From: Paenibacillus sp. FSL R5-0341
GTDB taxonomy: Bacteria; Bacillota; Bacilli; Paenibacillales; Paenibacillaceae
Direction: 5' to 3'
Assembly (NCBI RefSeq): GCF_037975235.1
Contig: NZ_CP150241.1
Span: forward strand, 806,001 to 870,000
DNA: 64,000 nucleotides
The translations under genes were made by a program, and so were the position numbers. The notes beneath the pieces were generated by a model, which saw nothing but the letters and a program-made list of their open reading frames with translations, was not told the DNA's origin and ran no database searches. Below, piece after piece: positions 54,601 to 61,805 of this stretch (position 1 is the first letter of the stretch; every line of letters starts with the position of its first letter).

Positions 54601-56333
54601 AGCTTAGCACAACGGATATTGTATCCGTTGTTGCACCGAAGACGGGAGCTGCACCACCGGATTACATGGATACGATTAAAGCATCCACGATCGGAACGGG
54701 CAAAAAGGGAGAGACACGTGTCTCGATCAGCGCTGCCGGACACAAAGGCAACATGGTTGGCAGTGAACTGGCATACCGTATCTTCACGGACCAATCGCAA
54801 GTGATGCTGCCAACGTTTGAACAGGATATCAGCGGATGGAATACGCTGCCTTCCGATAAAGTCATCAAAGCAAAACCAGGCGAGTGGGTTGTTATCGCCA
54901 AACGAACAACGAGTGAGCCAAAACTCACGACAGCATCATCTGCTGCGGTAAAGGTGAATGAGCGGATCTCTTCAAGCGCGGAGCCAAGCGTGCCAAGTTC
55001 GGGCGGCAGCAAACCACCCGCATCGAATGTACCTGTTGGTCCGTTGACGGTGGGTGGCGTAGCCATCGATAGTGCCGTTGGAGGTAAAGACATGAAGATA
55101 CCTCTGGAACTGGATGCAGTGCAGAAGGATGGATTGTTGCTGGTCGATGTTATGCCAGGCGTAAGTGGTCCGACCGTGGTTGCTCATCCTGTGCGAGAAG
55201 CGCTGCTTGATGCAGCCGAGCAAGGACAGCGAATTCGTTTGCACGTTGCAGGCCAACTGGAGCAACTACGCTTTGAGCTGGATGCGGATCTGATTAAACA
55301 ACTCGCTGCCAAAGATATTTCTATGGATCTGGAAAGCGATTGGGGTAGCTACCGTTTGGATTGGAATGCTATCGATCTGAACGCACTCGAAGCAGCTTTC
55401 CCGGCGCAAAAGGCCGAGGATATCAAAGTAAGCTTAAATGTAGGTAAACCGGATCAGGCATACGAACGGCTTGCTGCGAAGCTTGCCAGCGAAGGTCGCA
55501 CGATTCCAAGAGGAACCCCGGTTGCCTTCAACATAACGGCAAGCGACGGTAGCAAGTCAATCGAGATCGATAAGCTTTTGAAAATGACAACCAAAGAACT
55601 TTATCTGCCGGTCGGAGAGGACGAGCGCTCCGTATCGACCGTGGTCGTTCTTGAAGCTGACGGCAGCTTGCGGCATGTGCCTACCCGATTCGAAGTGCGG
55701 GAAGGTCGGATGGTTGCCATCGCAAGCAGTATGACCAACAGCGTGTACTTGCCGATCCGATATGACGCTTCGTTTAGCGACATGAAGAGTCACTGGGCAA
55801 GCGAAGCGGTTCACGATCTGGCATCACGTCTGGTTGTGAATGGCGTGTCATCTACCCGCTATGAGCCTTCGCGTAGCATGACTCGGGCAGAGCTTGCTGC
55901 ACTGATGGTGAGGGCCTTTGGCCTGAAACCAGACACAGGCGCAAGTTCACCATTCGCAGATGTTAAGGCAGCAGATTGGTACAACGATGTGGTGCAAACG
56001 GCAACTGCCTATGGCCTCATGACGGGCTACAGCGGTAATCGTTTCGGTCCACAGGATGCCATGACACGTGAGCAAGTGATGGTCATGCTGATCCGTGCAT
56101 ACGAGATGGCAGGACATACTGCACCAGCTGTGAGTAGTGCAGCTAATAGCCTTGAAGGTTATACCGATACATCAACGTTGTCTGATTGGGCCAAAGACAG
56201 TGCCGCGCAAGCGGTGAAACTGGGTCTGATTCAAGGCAAATCGGCAACGACACTTGAGCCAAAAGCTCCGGTAACGCGTGCCGAAATGGCGACGCTTGTC
56301 CGCAGATTGCTTGTGGAACTGGATTTGCTGTAA
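48642..56333 (+). CDS. 2563-aa giant SLH-domain surface protein
   Basis: Signal peptide MRRNKIIRIIATLMAMVMLI ending near HIAAA. Residues 40-470 are a beta-rich domain starting IKNGFIKVTVDNASGRFSIR, like a mutarotase or glycosidase-type sandwich. The middle (about 900-1260) has many alternating strands (LKLNDFVLRQDGVSFGGAMK, VVGKLGFGEGSKVIPML, GLGFGTRAGVNNDELWAGI) suggesting a long beta structure. Ig/BIG-like modules follow at about 1690-2080, then a Ser/Pro-rich linker near 2110. The C-terminus (2377-2563) holds three SLH domains (SFSDMKSHWASEAVHDLASR, SPFADVKAADWYNDV, SDWAKDSAAQAVKLGLI) binding pyruvylated secondary wall polymer. GGAAGGGG precedes ATG. Confidence 0.9.
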   Translation: MRRNKIIRIIATLMAMVMLISVLPLHIAAAAVSSAGTTSIKNGFIKVTVDNASGRFSIRTEDGQPIRKKDNGVDMIFGGDNPETSFTTFRINGTDLIFGNPYKMAPNWTSEVTPPKVVTGNDGTQSLVTVWTVQGIRISQVITLLLKEDKDQGGNARVQYVVDNTTNAKVEIGSRVLLDTSVGGNDGPAFQIGQNYSVPLTVERKLVHEPEKLGYDKNVDEQAYNLHKLPPYWVMRDKLDLSNPLATNVIAYGFNNLFEGGINIVDEMVVGHWANLAGTKWEYEPDENLDFTQDTNDYGTADTAVAFYWEPDSVQAGGQHSYELVYGLGEIVSPEKVFDVRFLDPTQKLETNEEETGYVNDGVFEVNTEIENLEMFNTNHSQIDVTLTLENGLSFVDENGKELNATSQKLTFRKDVPPEQAAQGIEFIPYKPGEVIAAKWRVKGTGKAWPSTRQYMVTVSSPETEKKLETAAQESEGLPESEIRAIYESSRAGFIFLPPVGELRETLVYAMSPEEAYSKDEKYITLNVSNIAAYNVGNEATSTAANFDMYLVNVKKGDRYKVPVTRSVTSQPLGNGFAGDLKLVYRGGEKVKADGTTLEVLNDAFLPLGEYAVQVDYRDKSIPELAEALSFKTDQTFAITENEENRVRKAGILAVYKTKLDLNAGAGEKATFASVLPWTYGNLTDAQFKTKLDQDRARLTAAKQEMVAASRKLDPALDVAGAIDASASPVYAVQTFENEAAFETFKKGLDDATEQEVVLEVRGKIVQSGTGANAQYTVQSDTEPAILNKSVAYSGKDLTISTGNFPLAKDIRANTDTPFLQTLFVGGDGTLSVANSGFVFHSGEWTVDFYNGFDKSLGTESKLTDEEQAWEEGRNPADPTLNGTLTWANGMLGDALNPYRNLLVSYVYFNKHTLFSTPTFSLNGFGLKLNDFVLRQDGVSFGGAMKMFIVNGEVSNVMFNQSGFVGIDSSLAFELDNRIGLFKPDSEDSVKGGINVTHYKDPNKYGVMNSYGVNFEAKLENLFSISAELAFKRVPDGRIIPDVIAFGSDLPDPGIMINPATKISSIRGAIRELAMTIAGGTERLPLTLEAGIDMELGQKPAVFSGSVDLTLKATGFKVVGKLGFGEGSKVIPMLTEALVQTQWASPMFIRARAQIDVGGWDIIVGSASLFIGENLEKGRVDFEGMVSSKIQIPSSVPVVGGLGFGTRAGVNNDELWAGISLLFLTLGIKYYWGGGISFMTDGSALDNEALAHLSINDPEQGPRLLQIGTGIETLATSWENEEPERYEIRYTAVGDGIDMIEDSSQNLGIGGIRTSNGGKTHVIPMSGVTGDALLELEYFTTTRPTLTLKRDDGSTYDIVYGEATDRNATAFEQIIKAPKEGDLKSDGTTVTKKEELQGTDIRRIYVAIPQEDAKTGSWTLTSSQSVKSKLMNIPVLPELSSTELAVDTQDADQFTATWTVDNASPGDTVDLYLSSDRLQATPTPDESVDPGIMIAKGIEIESADIGADGRASGEMTFDVKQIAYLGGADLRGLLQQGTYYLRTELKTDMAFSVLSSQEGYTLVDPFAPNAVPEVETRSIGNGQFEVAFPAITKTVEEEAEEFTYILTASDEQGHLYDPFGEEGYSESDLKATLKDGKYHVTVGGWNALGTPKLGADGKVQRNADGTIAMEDKEVRHSGLEPGKSYRMGVTVARKPASDEQANLRLSTTTYSGSKLLPAPTGPVLSLDNKQVVNNKYEVVTSSKQVTVNVASNQSNVVVEASTDDGSLGTTNLATIDKLKFNFEVDGVYAVQLKARNTNTGDTSVTMLYVTIDTTAPMIYLDSPLQGERVQGGVALVQGTTMTDAQVTVTDADSDQELAQFKPDENGVFKHEVPIDVNRMKTRLRIKTEDAAGNVNSAVVEVLNGDFKLPRRLKLVMPDELVAGGEQAAVQTYVEYTDGTRELADNDSITYSVVMGEANAAVQDDGLLDGKRVGAALIQADYTWQGTELSTTDIVSVVAPKTGAAPPDYMDTIKASTIGTGKKGETRVSISAAGHKGNMVGSELAYRIFTDQSQVMLPTFEQDISGWNTLPSDKVIKAKPGEWVVIAKRTTSEPKLTTASSAAVKVNERISSSAEPSVPSSGGSKPPASNVPVGPLTVGGVAIDSAVGGKDMKIPLELDAVQKDGLLLVDVMPGVSGPTVVAHPVREALLDAAEQGQRIRLHVAGQLEQLRFELDADLIKQLAAKDISMDLESDWGSYRLDWNAIDLNALEAAFPAQKAEDIKVSLNVGKPDQAYERLAAKLASEGRTIPRGTPVAFNITASDGSKSIEIDKLLKMTTKELYLPVGEDERSVSTVVVLEADGSLRHVPTRFEVREGRMVAIASSMTNSVYLPIRYDASFSDMKSHWASEAVHDLASRLVVNGVSSTRYEPSRSMTRAELAALMVRAFGLKPDTGASSPFADVKAADWYNDVVQTATAYGLMTGYSGNRFGPQDAMTREQVMVMLIRAYEMAGHTAPAVSSAANSLEGYTDTSTLSDWAKDSAAQAVKLGLIQGKSATTLEPKAPVTRAEMATLVRRLLVELDLL

Positions 56334-56358
56334 ACATGAAGTTATTGATTTGATCTGG

Positions 56359-56395
56359 AAAAGCCCGAAAGTCATCACGACTTTCGGGCTTTTTT
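56359..56395 (+). terminator. intrinsic terminator of the surface operon
   Basis: AAAAGCCCGAAAGTC and GACTTTCGGGCTTTT are perfect inverted copies around ATCAC; T run follows. It may also serve the AraC gene ending at 56438. Confidence 0.92.
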
Positions 56396-56437
56396 GCACC
56401 TTTTTTTATGAGTAGGGTTATAGCTTTGGACATAAAC

Positions 56438-57379
56438 TCATACCCACCCCGTAAATTCCAATATCGACGCTTTTGCAGACTGTGCTTCTGTATGAGCCCC
56501 TTTGCGCCAGGCTTTGGGCGATTCTCCCATCAGTTTGGCGAAGCAGCGGTTAAAGCTGGAGATGGATCGGAAACCGACCTGCTCAGAGATAGACAGAATG
56601 GACGCCTCCGTGCTTTTCAACCGCTTGCATGCCTCTTCGACCCGTGTACTATTCAGAAAATCGAGCGGTGTGGTTCCCATAATTTCATGGAACTTGCGGC
56701 GAAAATGCGTTGTACTCAGATGACACAGATCAGCGAGGTAATCGATGGTCACGGGCATCATATAATTTTTGGTGATAAACTCCAGCACGGGTGAGATGAC
56801 CAAGTCACCTTGAAGGTCCCTTTCCTGATCCTGCGCTGACCAGCTCTCGTTACTCGCATGAACTCGAAGCAGTTCGATATATAGAGACATCAACAAGCCG
56901 TACGCGCTCTCCCGATAGTAGGGGGACTGCTGTTTCATTTCTTCTACGATTGATGTTGCGAGCATATGAATTTTGGGATGCTGTTCCTTATTCAGAATGC
57001 AATTGGTTCCCTGAATGGCCCATAAATTCGGTTCAATGTGAGTTTGAGCGGTATTGAGCGAATGACGGAAGAGCTCTTCCGGTGAAAAAAAGATATAAGC
57101 CCACAGGCTGGCGTTATTAGGCGAGCTGTATGTGGTATGCGGAAGATAGCGAGGAATGAACGTGATGTCGCCTGCCCGAAAAGGTACAGATTCCCCCTTA
57201 ATCTCCATGATGCCTCCATCCGAATAACAGATGCCAATCTCCATGTGGTTATGGAAATGAAGATGCTCACTCTTGATATCGGATATTCTCCAGCGGTCTC
57301 CACTGAGTAACAGGACAGGAAAATCAATGGGCAGACTGTAGTGACGATATTCAATGACAGGTTTCTTCGGTTTGGGCAT
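56438..57379 (-). CDS. AraC-family regulator with cupin sensor
   Basis: 313 aa. The N-terminal cupin (HFHNHMEIGICYSDGGIMEI, then FRAGDITFIPRYLPHTTYS) binds a small molecule, often a sugar. The C-terminal double HTH is at about 195-295: MMPVTIDYLADLCHLSTTHF, FRRKFHEIMGTTPLDFLNST and ILSISEQVGFRSISSFNRCF. Divergent from the GH105-GH112 operon, so it most likely activates it in response to a plant-derived oligosaccharide. Confidence 0.9.
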   Translation of the reverse strand: MPKPKKPVIEYRHYSLPIDFPVLLLSGDRWRISDIKSEHLHFHNHMEIGICYSDGGIMEIKGESVPFRAGDITFIPRYLPHTTYSSPNNASLWAYIFFSPEELFRHSLNTAQTHIEPNLWAIQGTNCILNKEQHPKIHMLATSIVEEMKQQSPYYRESAYGLLMSLYIELLRVHASNESWSAQDQERDLQGDLVISPVLEFITKNYMMPVTIDYLADLCHLSTTHFRRKFHEIMGTTPLDFLNSTRVEEACKRLKSTEASILSISEQVGFRSISSFNRCFAKLMGESPKAWRKGAHTEAQSAKASILEFTGWV

Positions 57380-57460
57380 TTTCGAGGACTCCTATGTATA
57401 AATGATTGAAATTGCACAGTTTTGTTGCGAAAATGCTTAGATTGAGACTATTTTACTGCG

Positions 57461-57486
57461 TACAATGGAATAAGTAAAGCGTTTAC
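57461..57486 (+). promoter_or_regulatory. -10 and cre-like palindrome upstream of GH105
   Basis: TACAAT (57461-57466) with a poor -35 fits an activator-dependent promoter. Just downstream GTAAAGCGTTTAC (57474-57486) is a 13-bp inverted repeat resembling a catabolite (CcpA) or LacI-type operator, though one base longer than a standard cre. Confidence 0.45.
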
Positions 57487-57550
57487 AAAAATGGACGGAC
57501 ACCTCTCAGGGCGCACTTGGGGGCGTGTGCGCAGGGAGAGGGGAATAACA

Positions 57551-58570
57551 ATGCTTCAAGTGAAATATGACAGAGAACAGATTCTAAACGTAATCGAGAG
57601 CGTTACCAAGAAAACACTGGATATGGATCTGACATGGGATTGGCCCGGCGGTGTGGCTTATTATGGCGTATCCAGAGCCTATCAAACGACAGGCAACCAA
57701 GAGATTCTGGACAGGCTGGTGAAATGGGCGGACGAATATATCGAGCTGGGTCTACCGAGCTGGACGGTAAATACTTGTGCCATGGGTCATGTGCTCATCA
57801 CTTTATATGAAGAAACCGGTGATCAGAAGTATTGGGATATTGTCCTCAGCAAAGTCGATTATCTCCAGAACCATGCGCTTCGCTTTGGAGACAATGTGCT
57901 TCAGCATACGGTATCCGTTTCCAATGATTTTCCGGAACAGGCTTGGGCGGACACCTTGTTTATGGCGGCATTTTTCCTGCTCCGCGTAGGTAGCAAATTA
58001 AAAGATGAGGCCATGATTCAGGATGCGCTGAATCAGTATTACTGGCATATCAAATACCTTCAAGATCCGACCAGCAGTCTGTGGTATCACGGTTATAACA
58101 ATATCAACAAGGATCACATGTCCGGCTTTTACTGGGGAAGAGCAAATGCTTGGGGAGCCTATACGATGTCTCAAGTGAAACCGCAATTGAACGACTGGTA
58201 TTTGTATCCGCAGTGTATGGATGTAGAATGTGCTCTTCGCGATCAATTGGCGGCTCTCAAGCTGGTGCAGACCGAGAACGGCTTGTGGCGTACGGTTTTG
58301 AATGACGAAGAATCGTATGAAGAGGTGTCAGCTTCCGCTGGTATTGCAGCAGCCATGATCAATAATGGCAATCCACTGCATACCAAATATGTGCAAAAGG
58401 CACTCGAAGGCATCCTGAGCAACATTAGCGAAGATGGGCGTGTGCTTGGTGTATCTGGCGGTACGGCGGTCATGAAGGATCGGGATGGTTATCGCAATAT
58501 TCCAAAAGACTGGATTCAGGGCTGGGGTCAGGGCCTGGCACTCGCTTTTCTGTCCGATATGTTGAGATAG
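57551..58570 (+). CDS. GH105 unsaturated rhamnogalacturonyl hydrolase-like
   Basis: 339 aa from ATG 57551, with AGGGAGAGGGG upstream. An (alpha/alpha)6 barrel of the GH88/GH105 clan with DLTWDWPGGVAYYGVSRAYQ at the start, SNDFPEQAWADTLFMAAFFL (likely catalytic Asp in AWADTL), SGFYWGRANAWGAYTM and GIAAAMINNG. YteR-type enzymes split unsaturated galacturonyl-rhamnose left by pectate-type lyases. No signal peptide, so it acts in the cytoplasm on imported oligosaccharides. GH112 starts 13 nt downstream. Confidence 0.85.
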   Translation: MLQVKYDREQILNVIESVTKKTLDMDLTWDWPGGVAYYGVSRAYQTTGNQEILDRLVKWADEYIELGLPSWTVNTCAMGHVLITLYEETGDQKYWDIVLSKVDYLQNHALRFGDNVLQHTVSVSNDFPEQAWADTLFMAAFFLLRVGSKLKDEAMIQDALNQYYWHIKYLQDPTSSLWYHGYNNINKDHMSGFYWGRANAWGAYTMSQVKPQLNDWYLYPQCMDVECALRDQLAALKLVQTENGLWRTVLNDEESYEEVSASAGIAAAMINNGNPLHTKYVQKALEGILSNISEDGRVLGVSGGTAVMKDRDGYRNIPKDWIQGWGQGLALAFLSDMLR

Positions 58571-58583
58571 GGAGGGAACCAAA

Positions 58584-60764
58584 ATGTCCAAACCAACCAA
58601 AGGCTCTTTTACACTACCGGGAGAATCTGGTTATGAGGCACTGACGCTGGAACTTGCCGATCGCTGGGGTGCCGATGTAATCCGTGACAGTGACGGTACA
58701 AAACTGTCCGATGAAATTATTAATGCCGGATATGGCATCTATTCAACCATTTGCATTATTCGGGATCATAATGAGTGGGCATCCCGTAATCTGGATAAGC
58801 TGCAACAATGTTTTCTAATAACGAATCCGAAGGTTGCTGTACAAGATTATATATCCATCTATCTGATGGAGGACTTCTTTGCTGAACAATTCAGGGTGAA
58901 TGATTCCAAAGAAGCGTTTAAATATTGGCAAGTTTATGATCGAACGACTGGGGAAGAAGTTCCTAGAGGACAGTGGAATTATGAAAGGGAATCTGGCAAT
59001 GTTGTGATTACCGGCGTTGCTCCTTGGCATAAATACACGGTGAGTTTCATGGTCTATCGAATATGGGAAGAGATCTCCATGTACAATCATACGACCAATA
59101 ACTGGGACAAAGAGCATCTGATGCAAATTGATCCGATCTATACGGAAACGCAAACGTATCTGGTGGATTGGATGGAAACGTGGTGTCAAAACCATCCGGA
59201 AACAACGGTTGTACGTTTTACATCCCTATTTTATAATTTCGCCTGGATCTGGGGCAGTGATGAGCGGAATCGCCATCTGTTCTCGGATTGGGGTTCATAC
59301 GATTTCACGGTAAGTTCGAGAGCGCTGGATCTGTTTGCTCAAAAATATGGGTATTCACTCTCGGCTGAGGACTTTGTGAATGGCGGTAAATATCAGGTCA
59401 CTCATATGCCTGCGGATCAGCGCAAACTGGACTGGATGGCATTTATCAATGATTTTGTGATTGAATTCGGTAAAAAGTTGATTGATATTGTGCATAAACA
59501 TGACAAGCTGGCGTATGTCTTCTATGATGACAGCTGGGTAGGCATGGAGCCGTACAATGATCGCTTTGAGGAATTTGGATTCGACGGCATGATCAAATGT
59601 GTGTTCTCCGGTTATGAGGCAAGAATGTGCTCAGGCGTTAAGGTCGATACCCATGAGATTCGCTTGCATCCATATTTGTTCCCAGTTGGGTTAGGCGGGC
59701 TTCCTACCTTCAAGGAGGGCGGAGATCCTACCCTGGATGCGAAGAAATATTGGATTAATATTCGGCGTGCATTGCTTAGGGAGTCGATTGACCGGATTGG
59801 ACTAGGTGGATACTTGCATCTAGTTGAGCCTTACCCGGACTTTGTGGATTATATCGAGAAGATTGCCCATGAATTCAGGGAAATGAAAGAGCTGCACCAA
59901 GAAGGAAAACCGTATCAGATCAAAACAAAGGTAGCCGTGCTGCATAGCTGGGGCAAGTTAAGATCGTGGACCTTGTCCGGTCATTTTCATGAAACGCATA
60001 TGTATGATCTGATTCATGTGAATGAGGCGTTATCCGGTTTACCGATCGAGGTCAAATTCATTGATTTTGATGATATTCGTCGGGGTGTATTGAAGGATGT
60101 GGATGTTGTCATTAATGCGGGTTCTGCTGGTTCTGCCTGGAGTGGTGGAGAGCACTGGAACGACCACCGAGGTGTAGACATCCTGACCCAGTGGGTGTAC
60201 GAAGGCGGTACCTTTATGGGTATCAACCAGCCTTCAGCGGCCCACGGGTACGACAGCTTTTTCAGAATGGCGCATGTGCTTGGGGTAGATGAGGATACAG
60301 GTGCAAGAGTCGTTCATGGAAAATGGTCGTATGAGGCTCACGATGCGCACGGCCTGGTGCCGGAAGGTGCTAATATCGCGTCAAAAGGTAAAGGTAGCAT
60401 ATATCTTACGGATGGGACAGCCAAGGTATTGCACGAGACAGATGGCAACATTACGTTGTCCACGCATGCTTTCGAGAAAGGGCAAGGAATCTACTTATCT
60501 TCGTTCGAATTCAATTGGGAAAACACGAGATTGCTGCAGAATCTGATTCGTTTTGCCGGGAATGAGGTGGGTGAGGCAAAGTATATTCCGGATAACCTGT
60601 ATACCGAGTGTGCCTACTACCCTGAGAGCAACATATTGGTTGTGATCAATAATAGCGATCAGGTTCAATCCACGACGATTGATACGGAGCATGGAAAACA
60701 AACCGTGGAATTAGATCCGTATGACACGGTGATCACCAAGATTGGCGCAATTAAATCAGTGTAG
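58584..60764 (+). CDS. GH112 galactosyl phosphorylase
   Basis: 726 aa, the family length; AGGGAGGGAACC before ATG. It carries the GH112 order: GSFTLPGESGYEALTLELAD, RWGADVIRDSDGTKLSDE (with the proposed acid/base Asp-Ser-Asp), VYDRTTGEEVPRGQWNYE, VRFTSLFYNFAWIW, and a C-terminal domain with GGTFMGINQPSA. Members phosphorolyse beta-1,3-galactosyl-HexNAc or beta-1,4-galactosyl-rhamnose, giving alpha-galactose-1-phosphate. Beside a rhamnogalacturonyl hydrolase, galactosyl-1,4-rhamnose is the more likely substrate, since galactose is attached to rhamnose in rhamnogalacturonan-I. Specificity is inferred from context. Confidence 0.87.
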   Translation: MSKPTKGSFTLPGESGYEALTLELADRWGADVIRDSDGTKLSDEIINAGYGIYSTICIIRDHNEWASRNLDKLQQCFLITNPKVAVQDYISIYLMEDFFAEQFRVNDSKEAFKYWQVYDRTTGEEVPRGQWNYERESGNVVITGVAPWHKYTVSFMVYRIWEEISMYNHTTNNWDKEHLMQIDPIYTETQTYLVDWMETWCQNHPETTVVRFTSLFYNFAWIWGSDERNRHLFSDWGSYDFTVSSRALDLFAQKYGYSLSAEDFVNGGKYQVTHMPADQRKLDWMAFINDFVIEFGKKLIDIVHKHDKLAYVFYDDSWVGMEPYNDRFEEFGFDGMIKCVFSGYEARMCSGVKVDTHEIRLHPYLFPVGLGGLPTFKEGGDPTLDAKKYWINIRRALLRESIDRIGLGGYLHLVEPYPDFVDYIEKIAHEFREMKELHQEGKPYQIKTKVAVLHSWGKLRSWTLSGHFHETHMYDLIHVNEALSGLPIEVKFIDFDDIRRGVLKDVDVVINAGSAGSAWSGGEHWNDHRGVDILTQWVYEGGTFMGINQPSAAHGYDSFFRMAHVLGVDEDTGARVVHGKWSYEAHDAHGLVPEGANIASKGKGSIYLTDGTAKVLHETDGNITLSTHAFEKGQGIYLSSFEFNWENTRLLQNLIRFAGNEVGEAKYIPDNLYTECAYYPESNILVVINNSDQVQSTTIDTEHGKQTVELDPYDTVITKIGAIKSV

Positions 60765-60791
60765 GAACGGATATGGGTTCTATTTTATAAC

Positions 60792-60835
60792 GAAAAAGCT
60801 CAAGCCTGCGGCGATCAGCCAATGCTTGAGCTTTA
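60792..60835 (+). terminator. hairpin terminator after GH112
   Basis: AAAGCTCAAGC and GCTTGAGCTTT are perfect inverted copies, with weak T content after (AGTTGT). Confidence 0.7.
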
Positions 60836-60934
60836 GTTGTATTCAGTGTCTATTAAAGCCTGTATTCCCTACTGGATTGATAAGTTAAATGCGTATTATA
60901 CAAGAAATTTTATGGAAATGCAAGAGGAAAAAGG

Positions 60935-60963
60935 TTGCTTTTACGTAGGCTATCGTTTATTCT
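60935..60963 (+). promoter_or_regulatory. promoter of the Met-rich gene
   Basis: TTGCTT (60935-60940), a 17-nt spacer and TATTCT (60958-60963), about 40 nt before the start codon. No MerR- or CsoR-type dyad was seen. Confidence 0.5.
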
Positions 60964-61002
60964 AAAAAAAGGAAGTCTACTATATTTTAATAGGAGGTAT
61001 GG

Positions 61003-61224
61003 ATGATGGAAAATATGATGATGATGAACATGATGATGAATATGTGCATGGAAGAAATGATGTGTAAAATGAAATCCATGAAGATGATGATGGAATGTAT
61101 GGAAGACAAAAGCATGATGGAAGGCATGGATATGAATAAAATGATGTCCTGCATGCAAGAGTGCGACGAAATGATGACCACGATGATGGGCATGATGAGC
61201 AACATGAAGAAAGCATCCATGTAA
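61003..61224 (+). CDS. extremely Met-rich, Cys-containing small protein
   Basis: 73 aa, of which 34 are Met (47 percent) and five are Cys (15, 21, 32, 50, 54); the rest is mainly Glu, Asp, Lys and Asn. It begins MMENMMMMNMMMNMCMEEMM and contains MxxM, MMxC and CMxxC patterns in an apparent helix. AGGAGG lies 5 nt before the first ATG (8 nt before the second). It has its own promoter. No signal peptide or membrane helix. Met/Cys clusters of this kind bind Cu(I) or Ag(I), or absorb oxidants; a cytoplasmic copper buffer is a fair guess, not proven. I know no named family. Confidence 0.75.
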   Translation: MMENMMMMNMMMNMCMEEMMCKMKSMKMMMECMEDKSMMEGMDMNKMMSCMQECDEMMTTMMGMMSNMKKASM

Positions 61225-61243
61225 TTCATTGAGTACCAAGTTT

Positions 61244-61361
61244 GAATTGTAAAGCTGGCGGGCTTTACAACTCTGCAGAACAGTTCACTGTATGCAGTCC
61301 AAAATAGTAAGCCTTTCAATAGGGCGGGTTGAGCAGACGAACTGCAGACCGGCTTTTTTTC
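61244..61361 (+). terminator. hairpins after the Met-rich gene
   Basis: A 9-bp perfect stem TTGTAAAGC / GCTTTACAA (61244-61269) without a T run, then a weaker GCGGGT ... ACCGGC stem followed by TTTTTTT (61323-61361). The second is the likely terminator. Confidence 0.5.
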
Positions 61362-61368
61362 TTATTTA

Positions 61369-61692
61369 TTATTGATATTGAAGAATCTTCCGCGATACAT
61401 CGATCCGCATCAGCTTTAATTTGAACCATTGCTCCTGCAAGGATTCAGTCTGGTATCCTTCTGAAGCGACTCTTAGCTTGCTAAAAATATCCACCAGTTG
61501 CTTGTTGATTCGGTCATAACTTATAAGCAATTCACGGAGCAGTATAGCTTTTCGTTCTTCCTCCAGCAACGCATCCTTCTGATCACGAAGCTTTCTGAGA
61601 ATATCTTCAGCCCATTCCGAGTCTTCTATAGTACGGGCAAAATTATATAAGTCCAAATAATCGTTAACCCAAGTTTCTGTCAAAGAATCCAT
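61369..61692 (-). CDS. hypothetical helical protein, 107 aa
   Basis: From ATG 61692, with GGAGTG 9 nt upstream; a GTG four codons earlier overlaps that site. The product is nearly all helical and charged (MDSLTETWVNDYLDLYNFAR, LRKLRDQKDALLEEERKAIL, ISYDRINKQLVDIFSKL), likely a coiled-coil bundle. No membrane segment. I do not recognise the family. It lies between the Met-rich gene and a hydrolase, converging on the former. Confidence 0.65.
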   Translation of the reverse strand: MDSLTETWVNDYLDLYNFARTIEDSEWAEDILRKLRDQKDALLEEERKAILLRELLISYDRINKQLVDIFSKLRVASEGYQTESLQEQWFKLKLMRIDVSRKILQYQ

Positions 61693-61805
61693 GGCGTTAT
61701 TCACTCCAGTCAGCTACGCTTTTCTATATACCTAGTATTATACCCGGAATAATACAATTTACAAGTGCTGAATGAGAATTTTCTGGATTTTTTTCCGTTG
61801 TAGTC

